Virus record (IMG/VR): IMGVR_UViG_3300037882_002669
Location: 1 to 48,391 of that record
Origin: a virus
Reading direction: 5' to 3' (one strand)
DNA length: 48,391 bases
Shown: in pieces, positions 1 to 6,111 of the stretch
Layout: every line of letters starts with the position of its first letter
Position numbering within the stretch: position 1 is the first letter of the stretch
Notes under the pieces: generated by a model
Database searches by the model: none
What the model saw: the letters and a program-made list of their open reading frames with translations, nothing else
Told to the model about the DNA's origin: nothing
Program-made: the position numbers and the translations under genes

Positions 1-96
1 GCCTTTCACTCAAAACGAGCATAAGCCTTTCACTCAAAACGAGCATAAGCCTTTCACTCAAAACGAGCATAAGCCTTTCACTCAAAACGAGCATAA
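1..96. repeat. Four tandem 24-bp direct repeats at the left edge
   Basis: Four identical head-to-tail copies of a 24-bp unit (starts gcctttcactc, ends gagcataa) occupy 1-24, 25-48, 49-72 and 73-96. The array begins at the first base of the window, so more copies may lie outside. There are no spacers, so it is not a CRISPR array. It lies downstream of the leftmost minus-strand gene and, if the molecule is circular, close to the iteron region at the right end. An iteron, protein-binding or recombination role is possible; none is shown. Confidence 0.9.
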
Positions 97-118
97 GCCG
101 AAAAGGCCCCGCAGTCAC

Positions 119-168
119 TGACCGGGGGCCTACTCAACTCAATTGACCGGGGGCCTACTCAACTCAAT
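119..168. repeat. Tandem 25-bp repeat pair, copy A
   Basis: Two exact copies of a 25-bp unit beginning tgaccgggggcc lie at 119-143 and 144-168. The same pair occurs at 1939-1984 in the same orientation. Read on the minus strand, the unit supplies the last residues IELSRPPVN of the overlapping gene. Because 25 is not a multiple of 3, the junction between units creates the stop codon. Confidence 0.95.
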
Positions 169-303
169 AGCCCGCAAGGCCAGGCGGATGACCTTGGGCG
201 GGTCCGCTTTGCGTTCGTGCCTAGCCCAGGTTTCTTGGCGTATGCCAATGAGCTGCGCTGCCTCGACCTGGCTCAGATCGCGAGCGGTGCGCCAAAGCTT
301 CAT
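139..303 (-). CDS. Small Cro/XRE-like helix-turn-helix protein
   Basis: This 54-residue protein resembles small phage HTH proteins. The pattern LSQVEAAQLIGIRQETWARHE fits the two core helices of an XRE/Cro fold, so DNA binding is likely; the target is unknown. I chose the ATG at 303 because it overlaps the stop of the upstream gene as ATGA, the usual coupling here; earlier in-frame starts would overlap more. The last nine residues come from the 25-bp repeat, so the natural C-terminus may have been replaced. It is the last gene of the left minus-strand cluster. Confidence 0.65.
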   Translation of the reverse strand: MKLWRTARDLSQVEAAQLIGIRQETWARHERKADPPKVIRLALRAIELSRPPVN

Positions 304-1010
304 GAACATTCTTTTGAATCCCAGGCGAAGCCGCATGAGTCCATCGCGGCGCGAAACCGCACAAGTAGGTCGGGTAGGCGGGCGCTCAGTGCTTCTTTGG
401 AGCAGAGCTGCTCTTGTGTGGCGTCAGGCCAGCTAGCGCAAGCGCGGGCGGCCTCTAGGTTTGGCTCCTTGCCTTCGCCCGTGATCATCTTTTGAACCCA
501 CTTAAGCTGAGGCACGTAGTCGGGCGGTGTGTCACCTTTATAATCTTTCTTAAGCGCGTAGATTGGCCCGCCGGCTTCATCGACAAGTCGCCAGTGCGGT
601 ACGCGGTCCGGGCCGAGCAAGGGCTTTTGTTCGCCCTTGCGCAGTCCGTTACAATCGCGATCACCAGCGAGATAGATTGTGTTCGCGACATAGTGCATAG
701 GGCCGTCGGTGCTGCACAAATGCCACGGTATGAGGCAAGCCAGCTTAGGGAAGACCTTGGCGATCTTGTCGTGGATACAGCCGCCACCGACCACACGCAC
801 GCCCTCGATGACTTCGCCCGTAATTGAGAACGTCGAATGACCGTTTTTGCACTTTTCGTCGAAGCGCAAAATCACTCTCACGCCCTTGTGTGCTGCGCTG
901 ATCCACTGCTGGGAATTAACAGCATTATCTGCCCGAAAAATTATGGGTTTCATGGTGCCCGCAACGCCTAAGACGCTGTGGGCGTAGTCCGTCTTGGTTC
1001 TGTGTGTCAT
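300..1010 (-). CDS. Conserved phage protein of unknown function
   Basis: This 236-residue soluble protein has no membrane segment. Its central part, with STDGPMHYVANT followed by LAGDRDCNGLRKGE, and its C-terminal stretch LEAARACASWPDATQEQL resemble a recurrent phage protein family that I recognise by pattern but that has no known function. Histidines and cysteines are scattered (KCKNGH, WHLCST) but do not form a clear zinc site. It is coupled to the following HTH gene by ATGA at 300-303, and its start overlaps the upstream gene's stop at 1007-1010. I assign no function. Confidence 0.7.
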   Translation of the reverse strand: MTHRTKTDYAHSVLGVAGTMKPIIFRADNAVNSQQWISAAHKGVRVILRFDEKCKNGHSTFSITGEVIEGVRVVGGGCIHDKIAKVFPKLACLIPWHLCSTDGPMHYVANTIYLAGDRDCNGLRKGEQKPLLGPDRVPHWRLVDEAGGPIYALKKDYKGDTPPDYVPQLKWVQKMITGEGKEPNLEAARACASWPDATQEQLCSKEALSARLPDLLVRFRAAMDSCGFAWDSKECS

Positions 1011-1400
1011 GCTTCAATCTCCGCTAAGCGTTTCATGTCGGCCAGTGCATCGCCGTTGCTGGCATAGAAGTTAGGCGCATCGACCATGGACGGGTCGCTC
1101 GCCCGATAGATCAGGAACGCAGCAAGGTGCGTACTAACCGCGGCTTCAAGTGCTTTGCCTGCTTTGCCTGCTAGGGTCGTGACCCAACCGGCACGGCAGT
1201 GAGTCGTCTTACAAGTGTGCCAAGTAACCATTTCTAAAGCGTATGGCTGTGAAGCCGCCTCATAGACGACTCGGTGAATGTCTTTGATTACGGGCACAGC
1301 GCCGTCATATACAACACCGCGCAGGTCGGCACCGTTCAGGCGGGCACGTGCGCCACAAGGTGTGTTGGGCTAGTATTGAGTTAAGTTGGTCGCGTGTCAT
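1007..1400 (-). pseudogene. Frameshifted pentapeptide-repeat-type phage protein
   Basis: Two reading frames together resemble one phage protein family. The ATG at 1400 (coupled by ATGA to the upstream gene) starts MTRDQLNSILAQHTLW. The second frame, open from about 1363, reads GARARLNGADLRGVVYDGAVPVI (pentapeptide-like A-D/N-L units, shown here in part) and then the conserved WHTCKTTHCRAGW segment, ending at 1007. Removing one base or adding two near 1350-1360 would join them. The second frame has only a GTG at 1297 as a plausible start of its own, with no clear ribosome site. It may be a sequencing error, a real lesion, or a shortened 96-residue gene from 1297. Confidence 0.55.
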
Positions 1401-1741
1401 GCTGGTGTTCCTTCAAGTTGGCTGGCCAAGTGAAACACGCCGCGCATACTGAAGCCGCGAGCGCCGTGGTAGGACAGGCTAGACAGGTGGTGGCGGTCAC
1501 CCGCCCAATCGGTGATTAAATCGATGCTTTCAATGAGGCCGACGTAGCGCACCTCGTTGTTTTCGCACCAGTCGCGGGCCGCTTTGGCGATATCAATGGT
1601 CGCGGTATGGCGGTCGAACCAGGGCCTACAACTCACCAAGTTGCGAGTGCCGCAGCGTTCGAACAAAACGGTGATGCACACCATGCGCCGACCGGCTGGC
1701 CGCAGATTGCCATTCTTATAAGTGGGTCTGGTGAAAATCAT
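1397..1741 (-). CDS. Hypothetical phage protein
   Basis: I do not recognise this 114-residue protein. It contains several cysteines, a conserved-looking aromatic patch (SCRPWFDRH) and a C-terminal SLSYHGARGFSMRGVFHL segment. I chose the ATG at 1741 because a GGGAG element lies about ten bases upstream; in-frame starts exist at 1771 and 1813 but have poorer ribosome sites. Its end overlaps the next ATG at 1400. The promoter-like site at 1856-1882 lies upstream, so it may be the first gene of the leftmost transcript. Confidence 0.6.
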   Translation of the reverse strand: MIFTRPTYKNGNLRPAGRRMVCITVLFERCGTRNLVSCRPWFDRHTATIDIAKAARDWCENNEVRYVGLIESIDLITDWAGDRHHLSSLSYHGARGFSMRGVFHLASQLEGTPA

Positions 1742-1855
1742 GATGTGTTTGCTCCCGTGTTTCAGTGTCATCACATTACAGAATATCACAGAAAAGTCTA
1801 GGAACAATCGCATATTTAACTGCGTTTTTACTTAAGGCATTGACTACACAGGGTT

Positions 1856-1882
1856 TTTATAGTTTTGTGCGTTTGAGGTCAA
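1856..1882 (-). promoter_or_regulatory. Candidate leftward promoter
   Basis: On the minus strand TTGACC (1882-1877) is followed after 15 bases by TATAAA (1861-1856). The spacing is short for a sigma-70-type promoter, but the site lies in an AT-rich 125-bp gap (1814-1938) directly upstream of the leftmost gene group. I see nothing else in that gap. Confidence 0.4.
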
Positions 1883-1938
1883 CACAGCCCCCTGTTCGGG
1901 CCTCACGTAGGCTCCTGCGATGTTGCTCCCAGCCGTTG

Positions 1939-1984
1939 TGGGGGCCTACTCAACTCAATTGACCGGGGGCCTACTCAACTCAAT
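1939..1984. repeat. Tandem 25-bp repeat pair, copy B
   Basis: This is the second occurrence of the 25-bp unit seen at 119-168. A full copy lies at 1960-1984 and a copy missing its first few bases at 1939-1959. As at copy A, it encodes the final IELSRPPVN and stop of the overlapping minus-strand gene. The two arrays are direct repeats about 1.8 kb apart. Confidence 0.93.
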
Positions 1985-2254
1985 AACGCTATTATGTTGC
2001 ACTATTTCAGCCAAAGCACGATCTGATATGCGACCATAACACGCGTGGTCAAGGACAATCTGATTTCTTGAGCCACGGAAACGTCCTTTTTCGATTTCGC
2101 ATTCGGTTATGATCTTAATGTCTTTTCGGCCTAATTTGTGCGCTAAATCTACACAGTAGTACACGTCTCGGCCGGCCACTAAGTAAAACGCGCCAAGTGG
2201 TGTCGCCTTAATAGCAATTGTGGTTTTTCCGGCCTGCTCTGGCATCTTGATCAT
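1955..2254 (-). CDS. Hypothetical protein with repeat-encoded C-terminus
   Basis: This 99-residue protein is not recognised. The N-terminal part (KTTIAIKATPLGAFYLVAG) and the middle read like a small alpha/beta protein with beta strands; there is no membrane segment. The start ATG at 2254 overlaps the stop of the upstream nucleotidyltransferase-like gene. The last nine residues are encoded by the 25-bp repeat and are identical to the end of the HTH protein at 139-303, with which it otherwise shares nothing, so the true ancestral end is probably lost. Confidence 0.65.
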   Translation of the reverse strand: MIKMPEQAGKTTIAIKATPLGAFYLVAGRDVYYCVDLAHKLGRKDIKIITECEIEKGRFRGSRNQIVLDHACYGRISDRALAEIVQHNSVIELSRPPVN

Positions 2255-2561
2255 GTGTCCTCTCTTCGCGGCATGATCGAGAAATCAATGAAACGCGGAT
2301 CGCCGAACTCTTTGAACATAAGGGTCCAGGTCAGTCGCCCATGGGGCTTAGCTGACGCAGGTACTGTCACCTTGATGTTGCAAGCGTCTTCGACCCGCTG
2401 AATGAGATGTTCAGGCTCACACGCGTCTTTTGTCCAAGGGACCGCCAAGATATCAAGGTCGCGGGTCGCTGTACCGTGAAGCAACAGAGCGTAACCCTCA
2501 GACCACGCTAGGCAGCGAGCCTTGGTGAAGATGCGCGCGCGTAGTCCGGGTCGTTGATCAT
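2251..2561 (-). pseudogene. Nucleotidyltransferase-like protein, frameshifted in a CG run
   Basis: The segment YALLLHGTATRDLDILAVPW resembles the G-S/T...R-D-x-D nucleotidyltransferase core in a family of small phage proteins, and the C-terminal PHGRLTWTLMF...DPRFIDFSIMPR matches the same family by pattern. The coupled ATG at 2561 gives MINDPDYAR, then the frame is lost at the CG run 2533-2541. Removing one CG dinucleotide gives a continuous 102-residue protein. Without that, only a 77-residue fragment from a weak TTG at 2484 is available. It may be an assembly error, decay or slippage. The end is coupled to the next gene by ATGA. Confidence 0.65.
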
Positions 2562-2614
2562 CGTGTTTGCTCCTTTAATGCCAAATCTCGCAATTCATCA
2601 TTTGTGTACTTCAT
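2558..2614 (-). CDS. 18-residue coupled micro-ORF
   Basis: A short ORF (starts MKYTNDELRDLA) fills the space between the DUF1643 gene and the nucleotidyltransferase-like gene. Its ATG at 2614 overlaps the upstream stop as ATGA and its own TGA overlaps the next ATG. It may be a real small protein or mainly a bridge that keeps ribosomes coupled between neighbours. I assign no function. Confidence 0.4.
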   Translation of the reverse strand: MKYTNDELRDLALKEQTR

Positions 2615-3099
2615 GTTTCTGGTCTCCACGGTTGCAGTTCTGCGGCATACGGCACCATCAAGGGGTGCAGGGGGGCGCCCGCCTTGGTCGTGCCGAGGCA
2701 GAAGCACTTACCCCAAGTCGCAGAAAAATCTCGAACTTGCTCAGGGCCTAGAACTTTAGGCATTTTAGCCATAGCGCCCCATGCGCAGATCACAAGGTCC
2801 GCCTCCCCTATGATAGAGGCCAGGTGTGATTGGTTTATGGGCCCAACGGGGTCTTCGACTTCTTTCAAGGCGCGCACGTCGGTGGTGCGATAGGCGAATA
2901 GATTGCCTACAATGATCGCCGAAGCCCCAAGGTGTCTGCTGAAGCCAAGCACCTTGCGGATGGTCGCATCATTGATCTTATCATCCGCCGTTGACGGGTT
3001 GACCATGATCCAAGCTATAACTTTCTTGGGGGCGTAGTCGTCTACAACTTGATCGAGGCGATAGCGGTACTGACCGCAGGGCGATAGAACGGCGCTCAT
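2611..3099 (-). CDS. DUF1643 family protein
   Basis: This 162-residue protein fits DUF1643. The hallmarks are VNPSTADDKINDATIRKVLG near residues 32-52, VGNLFAYRTTD after it, DPVGPIN, and ICAWG. The family is common in phages and bacterial genomes; its biochemical role is not established. I chose the ATG at 3099 since it overlaps the stop of the membrane protein gene as ATGA; an extension to 3219 would run across most of that gene. The N-terminus (LSPCGQYRYRL) matches the usual family start. Confidence 0.85.
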   Translation of the reverse strand: MSAVLSPCGQYRYRLDQVVDDYAPKKVIAWIMVNPSTADDKINDATIRKVLGFSRHLGASAIIVGNLFAYRTTDVRALKEVEDPVGPINQSHLASIIGEADLVICAWGAMAKMPKVLGPEQVRDFSATWGKCFCLGTTKAGAPLHPLMVPYAAELQPWRPET

Positions 3100-3359
3100 T
3101 GAGAGGCCCCTTGCAGCCAAGCCGACGCCACTAAGGCAGTTAGGCAGAACGCACCTATCATGCCTATAATGGGGGCGAGCTCGAACAATAGCCCTTTTAT
3201 CTCCCCCGTGGACGGCCATTGCGCGAACGGCCCGATTATCGGATTATATTTAAGAAAATTAAGCACAATTGCAGCAAGGGAGGCTAAAGCCCACACGAGG
3301 CCGATAGCAGCGCACACGAGGCAGACCCAGAGAGCGTCGGTGAATAGTTCAGGTGTCAT
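3096..3359 (-). CDS. Small membrane protein, two predicted helices
   Basis: This 87-residue protein has a long hydrophobic stretch at about residues 9-36 and a second at about 59-82, separated by a short loop with PFAQWPSTGE. That suggests an inner-membrane protein with two passes. The start has a good AAGGA element nine bases upstream. It could be a superinfection or lysis-related protein, but it lies far from the probable lysis region and I recognise no family. Confidence 0.6.
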   Translation of the reverse strand: MTPELFTDALWVCLVCAAIGLVWALASLAAIVLNFLKYNPIIGPFAQWPSTGEIKGLLFELAPIIGMIGAFCLTALVASAWLQGASQ

Positions 3360-3372
3360 GTTGTTAGTCCTT

Positions 3373-3453
3373 TCAAGGGAGAAATCGGTGCATCCTGCGT
3401 TGATCGGGCAGGCCTAGAGCTTTCAGGAGGGGTAGTGCGTCTTGCTTAATCAC
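3373..3453 (-). CDS. 26-residue coupled micro-ORF
   Basis: A GTG at 3453 overlaps the upstream stop as GTGA and opens a 26-residue frame (starts MIKQDALPLLKALGLPD). It is leucine-rich and helix-prone. Coupling and lack of overlap with the next gene support translation, but it is too short to identify. Confidence 0.4.
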   Translation of the reverse strand: MIKQDALPLLKALGLPDQRRMHRFLP

Positions 3454-3761
3454 GGGAGTTTCTCCTGTCTGTCTTGACCCGTTTCACGCCATTTCGTGCT
3501 AAAGCCCACACAACTTCGAAAATCAGCGGGCCTTTCTTCTTCGGTCAAATCCGTCAGGGTGGCGCAGACAGGGCAGCGAACAACTGCCGCTTCGGGCGCG
3601 TAGAAAAAGGTGCCATCGACACTAGGATCGCCGGACTTGCCCTTATACCATCGGATGTCAGACTTGTTGACCTCCAGTGTTGAGCCGCAACCCGCTTGCC
3701 CGTTACCGCGCCCGCTACAACTAACCTGTTGCACCCATTGTTTTTCTTCAAGGGCTCTCAT
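3450..3761 (-). CDS. Zinc-ribbon-like phage protein
   Basis: This 103-residue protein has four cysteines placed like a treble-clef or zinc ribbon: C15 and C25 (VSCSGRGNGQAGCGS) and a CPVC pair near residues 63-66, with a fifth cysteine later. Such proteins are common in phage accessory regions; nucleic-acid or protein binding is likely but the role is unknown. A GGAG element precedes the ATG at 3761. It is followed by a GTGA-coupled micro-ORF. Confidence 0.65.
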   Translation of the reverse strand: MRALEEKQWVQQVSCSGRGNGQAGCGSTLEVNKSDIRWYKGKSGDPSVDGTFFYAPEAAVVRCPVCATLTDLTEEERPADFRSCVGFSTKWRETGQDRQEKLP

Positions 3762-3774
3762 AGTTTTCTCCGTG

Positions 3775-4140
3775 TTATTGCGTAGCTTTATATGCCGCGC
3801 GTACCGTCTCGCGCATGGTAGCCGTTAAACCGGTCGAAGCATTGGGGTCAGGGTGTTTAAGACGAATGTAGCAGTTGAACGCGCGCATGAAGCGCGCACG
3901 CACTATGGCGTGCTGGCTGTCCGCCCATGCCTTAGTCTGTGATCCCATATCGACATATACGCGCAAGGCCGCGTCGGTTAGAAACTTTCTGTCAGGGTCA
4001 ATAGGGTCAAGCGCAAGGTACACTTTCGCATCTTTGCGACCTGCGTCAAAGTAGAGGCGCCACAAGCCGCCCTTAGACCACTCTTTGACCTCGAAGCCCT
4101 CGTGAGCCAGAGCGGCGATTAAGTCTTGAGCTTTCACCAT
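3775..4140 (-). CDS. Hypothetical protein
   Basis: I do not recognise this 121-residue soluble protein. The N-terminal half (residues 1-60) suggests alternating strands and helices around EWSKGGLWRLYF and AKVYLALDPIDPDR; the C-terminal half is basic and helical. The start ATG at 4140 overlaps the stop of a 13-codon frame upstream. It lies in the same tightly packed accessory cluster. Confidence 0.6.
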   Translation of the reverse strand: MVKAQDLIAALAHEGFEVKEWSKGGLWRLYFDAGRKDAKVYLALDPIDPDRKFLTDAALRVYVDMGSQTKAWADSQHAIVRARFMRAFNCYIRLKHPDPNASTGLTATMRETVRAAYKATQ

Positions 4141-4171
4141 TTTTTCTCGAAGCCCTTTCTAGTAAAGATAA

Positions 4172-4336
4172 TCATGCTTCAATCCCCAAATGGTAGCGTT
4201 TGCCGTCTAAGCTCACGGCGACCACACGCCCATCAAATACTGTAATTTCTCGGATGCACGAGATAACACCACTTTCATGCTTGATGGTGATGGTTGCGCC
4301 AGAGCGCTTGGCAGTCCAGTTTTTTAAGATAATCAT
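4172..4336 (-). CDS. 54-residue hypothetical protein
   Basis: This short gene starts at the ATG at 4336, which overlaps the upstream stop as ATGA. The sequence (MIILKNWTAKRSGATITIKH at the start) looks like a small all-beta domain: alternating hydrophobic strands through VISCIREITVFDGRVVAVS. A 13-bp sequence, aagataatcatgc, is present at its start (4326-4338) and at its end (4165-4177). The second copy opens a 13-codon frame that runs into the next gene, so the start region seems duplicated. Confidence 0.6.
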   Translation of the reverse strand: MIILKNWTAKRSGATITIKHESGVISCIREITVFDGRVVAVSLDGKRYHLGIEA

Positions 4337-4626
4337 GCGATCATATCCGCCATTTCTTGAGTTAGGTTTCCAAAGCAGTCAAAAACAACAATACCGTCGG
4401 CTCGTAAGTCCCACTCATCCGCCGCATCGGGCTGGCGTTGAAGAAGCACTTGCGCCCCGTTAACGACAAATATCACGCCCCTAACGAACATGCGATCAGG
4501 ATCACACTGGACATCAGGGTTTGTTTGTGATACGACCCAGAACTTCGTATCTGTCAGCAACATGAGTCGTGCCACGCACTTATATAAGGCTGCACGGGAT
4601 GCCAGTTTTACAATGTAGTCTTTCAT
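4333..4626 (-). CDS. Hypothetical protein
   Basis: This 97-residue protein is not recognised. The order of predicted strands and helices (KFWVVSQ, MFVRGVIFVVNGAQVLL, WDLRADGIVVFDCFG) suggests a compact alpha/beta fold. It starts at 4626 behind a GGGG-rich ribosome site. It is preceded by three tandem 11-bp repeats and a promoter-like site, so it may be the first gene of a separately controlled leftward transcript. Confidence 0.6.
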   Translation of the reverse strand: MKDYIVKLASRAALYKCVARLMLLTDTKFWVVSQTNPDVQCDPDRMFVRGVIFVVNGAQVLLQRQPDAADEWDLRADGIVVFDCFGNLTQEMADMIA

Positions 4627-4648
4627 GTCTACCCCTGCTTGTTCGGTT

Positions 4649-4686
4649 GTTAGGCCAAAGTTAGGCCAAAGTTAGGCCAAAGTCAA
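4649..4686 (-). promoter_or_regulatory. Promoter-like site covered by three 11-bp tandem repeats
   Basis: Three exact copies of gttaggccaaa lie at 4649-4659, 4660-4670 and 4671-4681. On the minus strand TTGACT (4686-4681) is followed after 17 bases by TAACTT (4663-4658), inside the repeats. An 11-bp period places the copies on the same face of the helix, as for a repressor or activator array. The neighbouring HTH gene at 4700-5113 could encode the binding protein; that is inference. Confidence 0.45.
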
Positions 4687-4699
4687 GCGCCGATTGCAG

Positions 4700-5113
4700 T
4701 TAAAACAAATCCCTTTGAGCCAGCAGGACGATGCCCGCGTCTATCTCTGCCAGAAGCGCGCTTCGGTCCGGGCCCCTAGTCGAGGAAATTGCCCGACGAA
4801 CCGCATAGGGAGTAGCACCGAACCACCTTGCAATCTCTTCGTAGGTCTCCCCTTTGCTTCGCTTTACTAAGGCATCAGCTAAACTAAAACGTCGTTTCAA
4901 AGGCGCCGCACCTCGCATAGCCACATAAAACGTTGTTAGCGCTACGACCTCTTGCCGAGTCGCATTTCGCAAGCCTAAGCGAGATGCTCGATTGATGATG
5001 GCATGTCGAGGCACACACCACTGATTGGCTAGGTGCATCAGTGCTATTTGATTCAAATATGCCTCGCACACACGGGCGTCTTGCTCCGGCGTGAATGTGT
5101 GTTTTTGGTTCAT
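4700..5113 (-). CDS. Probable DNA-binding protein with two HTH-like segments
   Basis: In this 137-residue protein, residues 4-50 (FTPEQDARVCEAYLNQIAL, then HLANQWCVPRHAIINRASRLG) resemble a Myb/SANT-like or homeodomain-like HTH. Residues 80-115 (LADALVKRSKGETYEEIARWF) look like a second HTH. It is probably a transcription regulator. I chose the ATG at 5113, which overlaps the stop of the first gene of this group. Directly downstream lie the three 11-bp repeats, a plausible binding site. I cannot name the family. Confidence 0.6.
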   Translation of the reverse strand: MNQKHTFTPEQDARVCEAYLNQIALMHLANQWCVPRHAIINRASRLGLRNATRQEVVALTTFYVAMRGAAPLKRRFSLADALVKRSKGETYEEIARWFGATPYAVRRAISSTRGPDRSALLAEIDAGIVLLAQRDLF

Positions 5114-5316
5114 TGCACCAGCGCTTGTTGCTTGCACACGCAATTGTCAGGATCGCACTCAACCGTCTTTACTGCCCCACGACCGCTGGCCTCTTGGTAC
5201 GAGCCGCAGCCGTTTGCTTTCATGGCCGTGTTGAGCGCGGCCACCGAGGTAATGTTACGGGCATCCGATACTGTATGGGAGAAGCCCCGAGGGCCGACGA
5301 TAGTTAATGCGCGCAT
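5110..5316 (-). CDS. Small hypothetical protein, first gene of the leftward accessory group
   Basis: This 68-residue protein has a glycine/alanine-rich middle and a cysteine-rich C-terminus (GCGSY, ECDPDNCVCKQQ), which may bind a metal or form disulfides. I recognise no family. The start has a good ribosome site (GGAGAA about six bases before the ATG). It faces the plus-strand operon across a 71-bp divergent gap, so its promoter should lie there. Confidence 0.55.
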   Translation of the reverse strand: MRALTIVGPRGFSHTVSDARNITSVAALNTAMKANGCGSYQEASGRGAVKTVECDPDNCVCKQQALVQ

Positions 5317-5352
5317 AAAAGTTCTCCGCTTGTAAAATGTATAGTAACACGC

Positions 5353-5381
5353 TTGACACTCGCCTGCAAGTGTTGTCTACA
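5353..5381 (+). promoter_or_regulatory. Candidate rightward promoter with an overlapping inverted repeat
   Basis: TTGACA at 5353-5358 is followed after 17 bases by TCTACA at 5376-5381, a good -35 with a weak -10. The same stretch holds an imperfect dyad, GACACT (5355-5360) against AGTGTTGTC (5369-5377), as in an operator. Transcription from this site would begin near 5388, the chosen ATG, so the first mRNA may be almost leaderless. It lies in the divergent gap 5317-5387. Confidence 0.45.
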
Positions 5382-5387
5382 TCTTTT

Positions 5388-5681
5388 ATGAAGAAAGTTC
5401 CTAGCGTTCTCGAAGTGTCGGCTATTGCACAAGCGTTGTGTGTTCGGTTTAACGTCTCACTTGAGGCTTTGGTGTCCGATGCACGACACGATCCGGTGCC
5501 GTTTGTGCGACATTTAATTACAAGGCACCTACAAGCCCAGGGCTATGGCGCAAGTACGATAGCGCACGCCATGCGCGGTGTAGCGGCGAAAAAAACGTAC
5601 TCCCGAGGGGCCGTTGAGTATGCAATCCGCGCAGTGACACAAGAGCAATATGAGGAGATCAAGCCATGCTTGAAGTTTTGA
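5388..5681 (+). CDS. DnaA domain IV-like DNA-binding protein
   Basis: This 97-residue protein resembles the DNA-binding C-terminal domain of DnaA alone. A helix with VSAIAQALCVRFNVSLEALV corresponds to the start of domain IV; DARHDPVPFVRHLITRHL corresponds to the R...R-hydrophobic helix of the basic loop and HTH; YGASTIAHAMRG and a following basic segment plus AVEYAIRAV correspond to the signature helix. There is no AAA+ domain. I chose the ATG at 5388 rather than 5337 because the promoter-like site lies between them. Such stand-alone domains may bind DnaA boxes as regulators or competitors; an exact box lies at 48242-48250. Function is inferred. Confidence 0.65.
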   Translation: MKKVPSVLEVSAIAQALCVRFNVSLEALVSDARHDPVPFVRHLITRHLQAQGYGASTIAHAMRGVAAKKTYSRGAVEYAIRAVTQEQYEEIKPCLKF

Positions 5682-5905
5682 ACGGCCCCTTGAAGGGCGC
5701 GATGCTGGCGGAGACGCCAAGTGGACACTGCAGGCTCACACCGAGCTACGTGGTGATGGATGACGGCAGGACATTCAAAGGAGACGAGCCTGTGGAGTAC
5801 GAAATAGTTGGAGGCTTTTGGGTCTTGAGAGAACACGTGAGAACGCGCGATCTATACACTGCTGCACTCGGGCTCTTTGCGTTTCTGATGCGGAGCTTGC
5901 CATGA
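5666..5905 (+). CDS. Small hypothetical protein
   Basis: This 79-residue protein starts at 5666, inside the end of the DnaA-like gene, with a GGAG element eight bases upstream. Its first 45 residues look like small beta strands (LEVLNGPLKGAMLAE, VEYEIVGGFWVL). A hydrophobic stretch near the end (LYTAALGLFAFLM) may be a membrane helix. I recognise no family. It is coupled to the next gene by ATGA at 5902-5905. Confidence 0.6.
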   Translation: MLEVLNGPLKGAMLAETPSGHCRLTPSYVVMDDGRTFKGDEPVEYEIVGGFWVLREHVRTRDLYTAALGLFAFLMRSLP

Positions 5906-6111
5906 AGACCAATCCGAGAATGCTTGCGGCAGTTTTGGCCATGACGGGTATCGGGCTTTCGGGCACGACCGCCACGACGGCTCCGGCGCGTAAGGCTCCA
6001 CCAATGGCCAAGCGCAAGCTCGAACACGTTGCCGGCATGGAAGCATCCCTGAAGAAAGCACGAGACAAACGAACACGTAAAGCAACTAAAAGAAGGAAGA
6101 GCAAATTATGA
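5902..6111 (+). CDS. Small basic protein with an N-terminal hydrophobic segment
   Basis: This 69-residue protein starts with a short basic end and a hydrophobic stretch (LAAVLAMTGIGLSG) that could be a signal or membrane anchor, then alanine/proline-rich sequence and a strongly basic C-terminus (KKARDKRTRKATKRRK). The basic tail suggests nucleic-acid or membrane-surface contact. It starts at ATGA overlap 5902 and ends in ATGA overlap with the next gene. I recognise no family. Confidence 0.55.
   Translation: MKTNPRMLAAVLAMTGIGLSGTTATTAPARKAPPMAKRKLEHVAGMEASLKKARDKRTRKATKRRKSKL

Noticed and set aside
1-96. CRISPR array
   Set aside because: The 24-bp units are directly adjacent with no spacers and no cas genes are present.
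97-112. Rho-independent terminator after the leftmost gene
   Set aside because: The GCC-GAAAA-GGC stem is only three to four base pairs and has no T run on the transcribed side.
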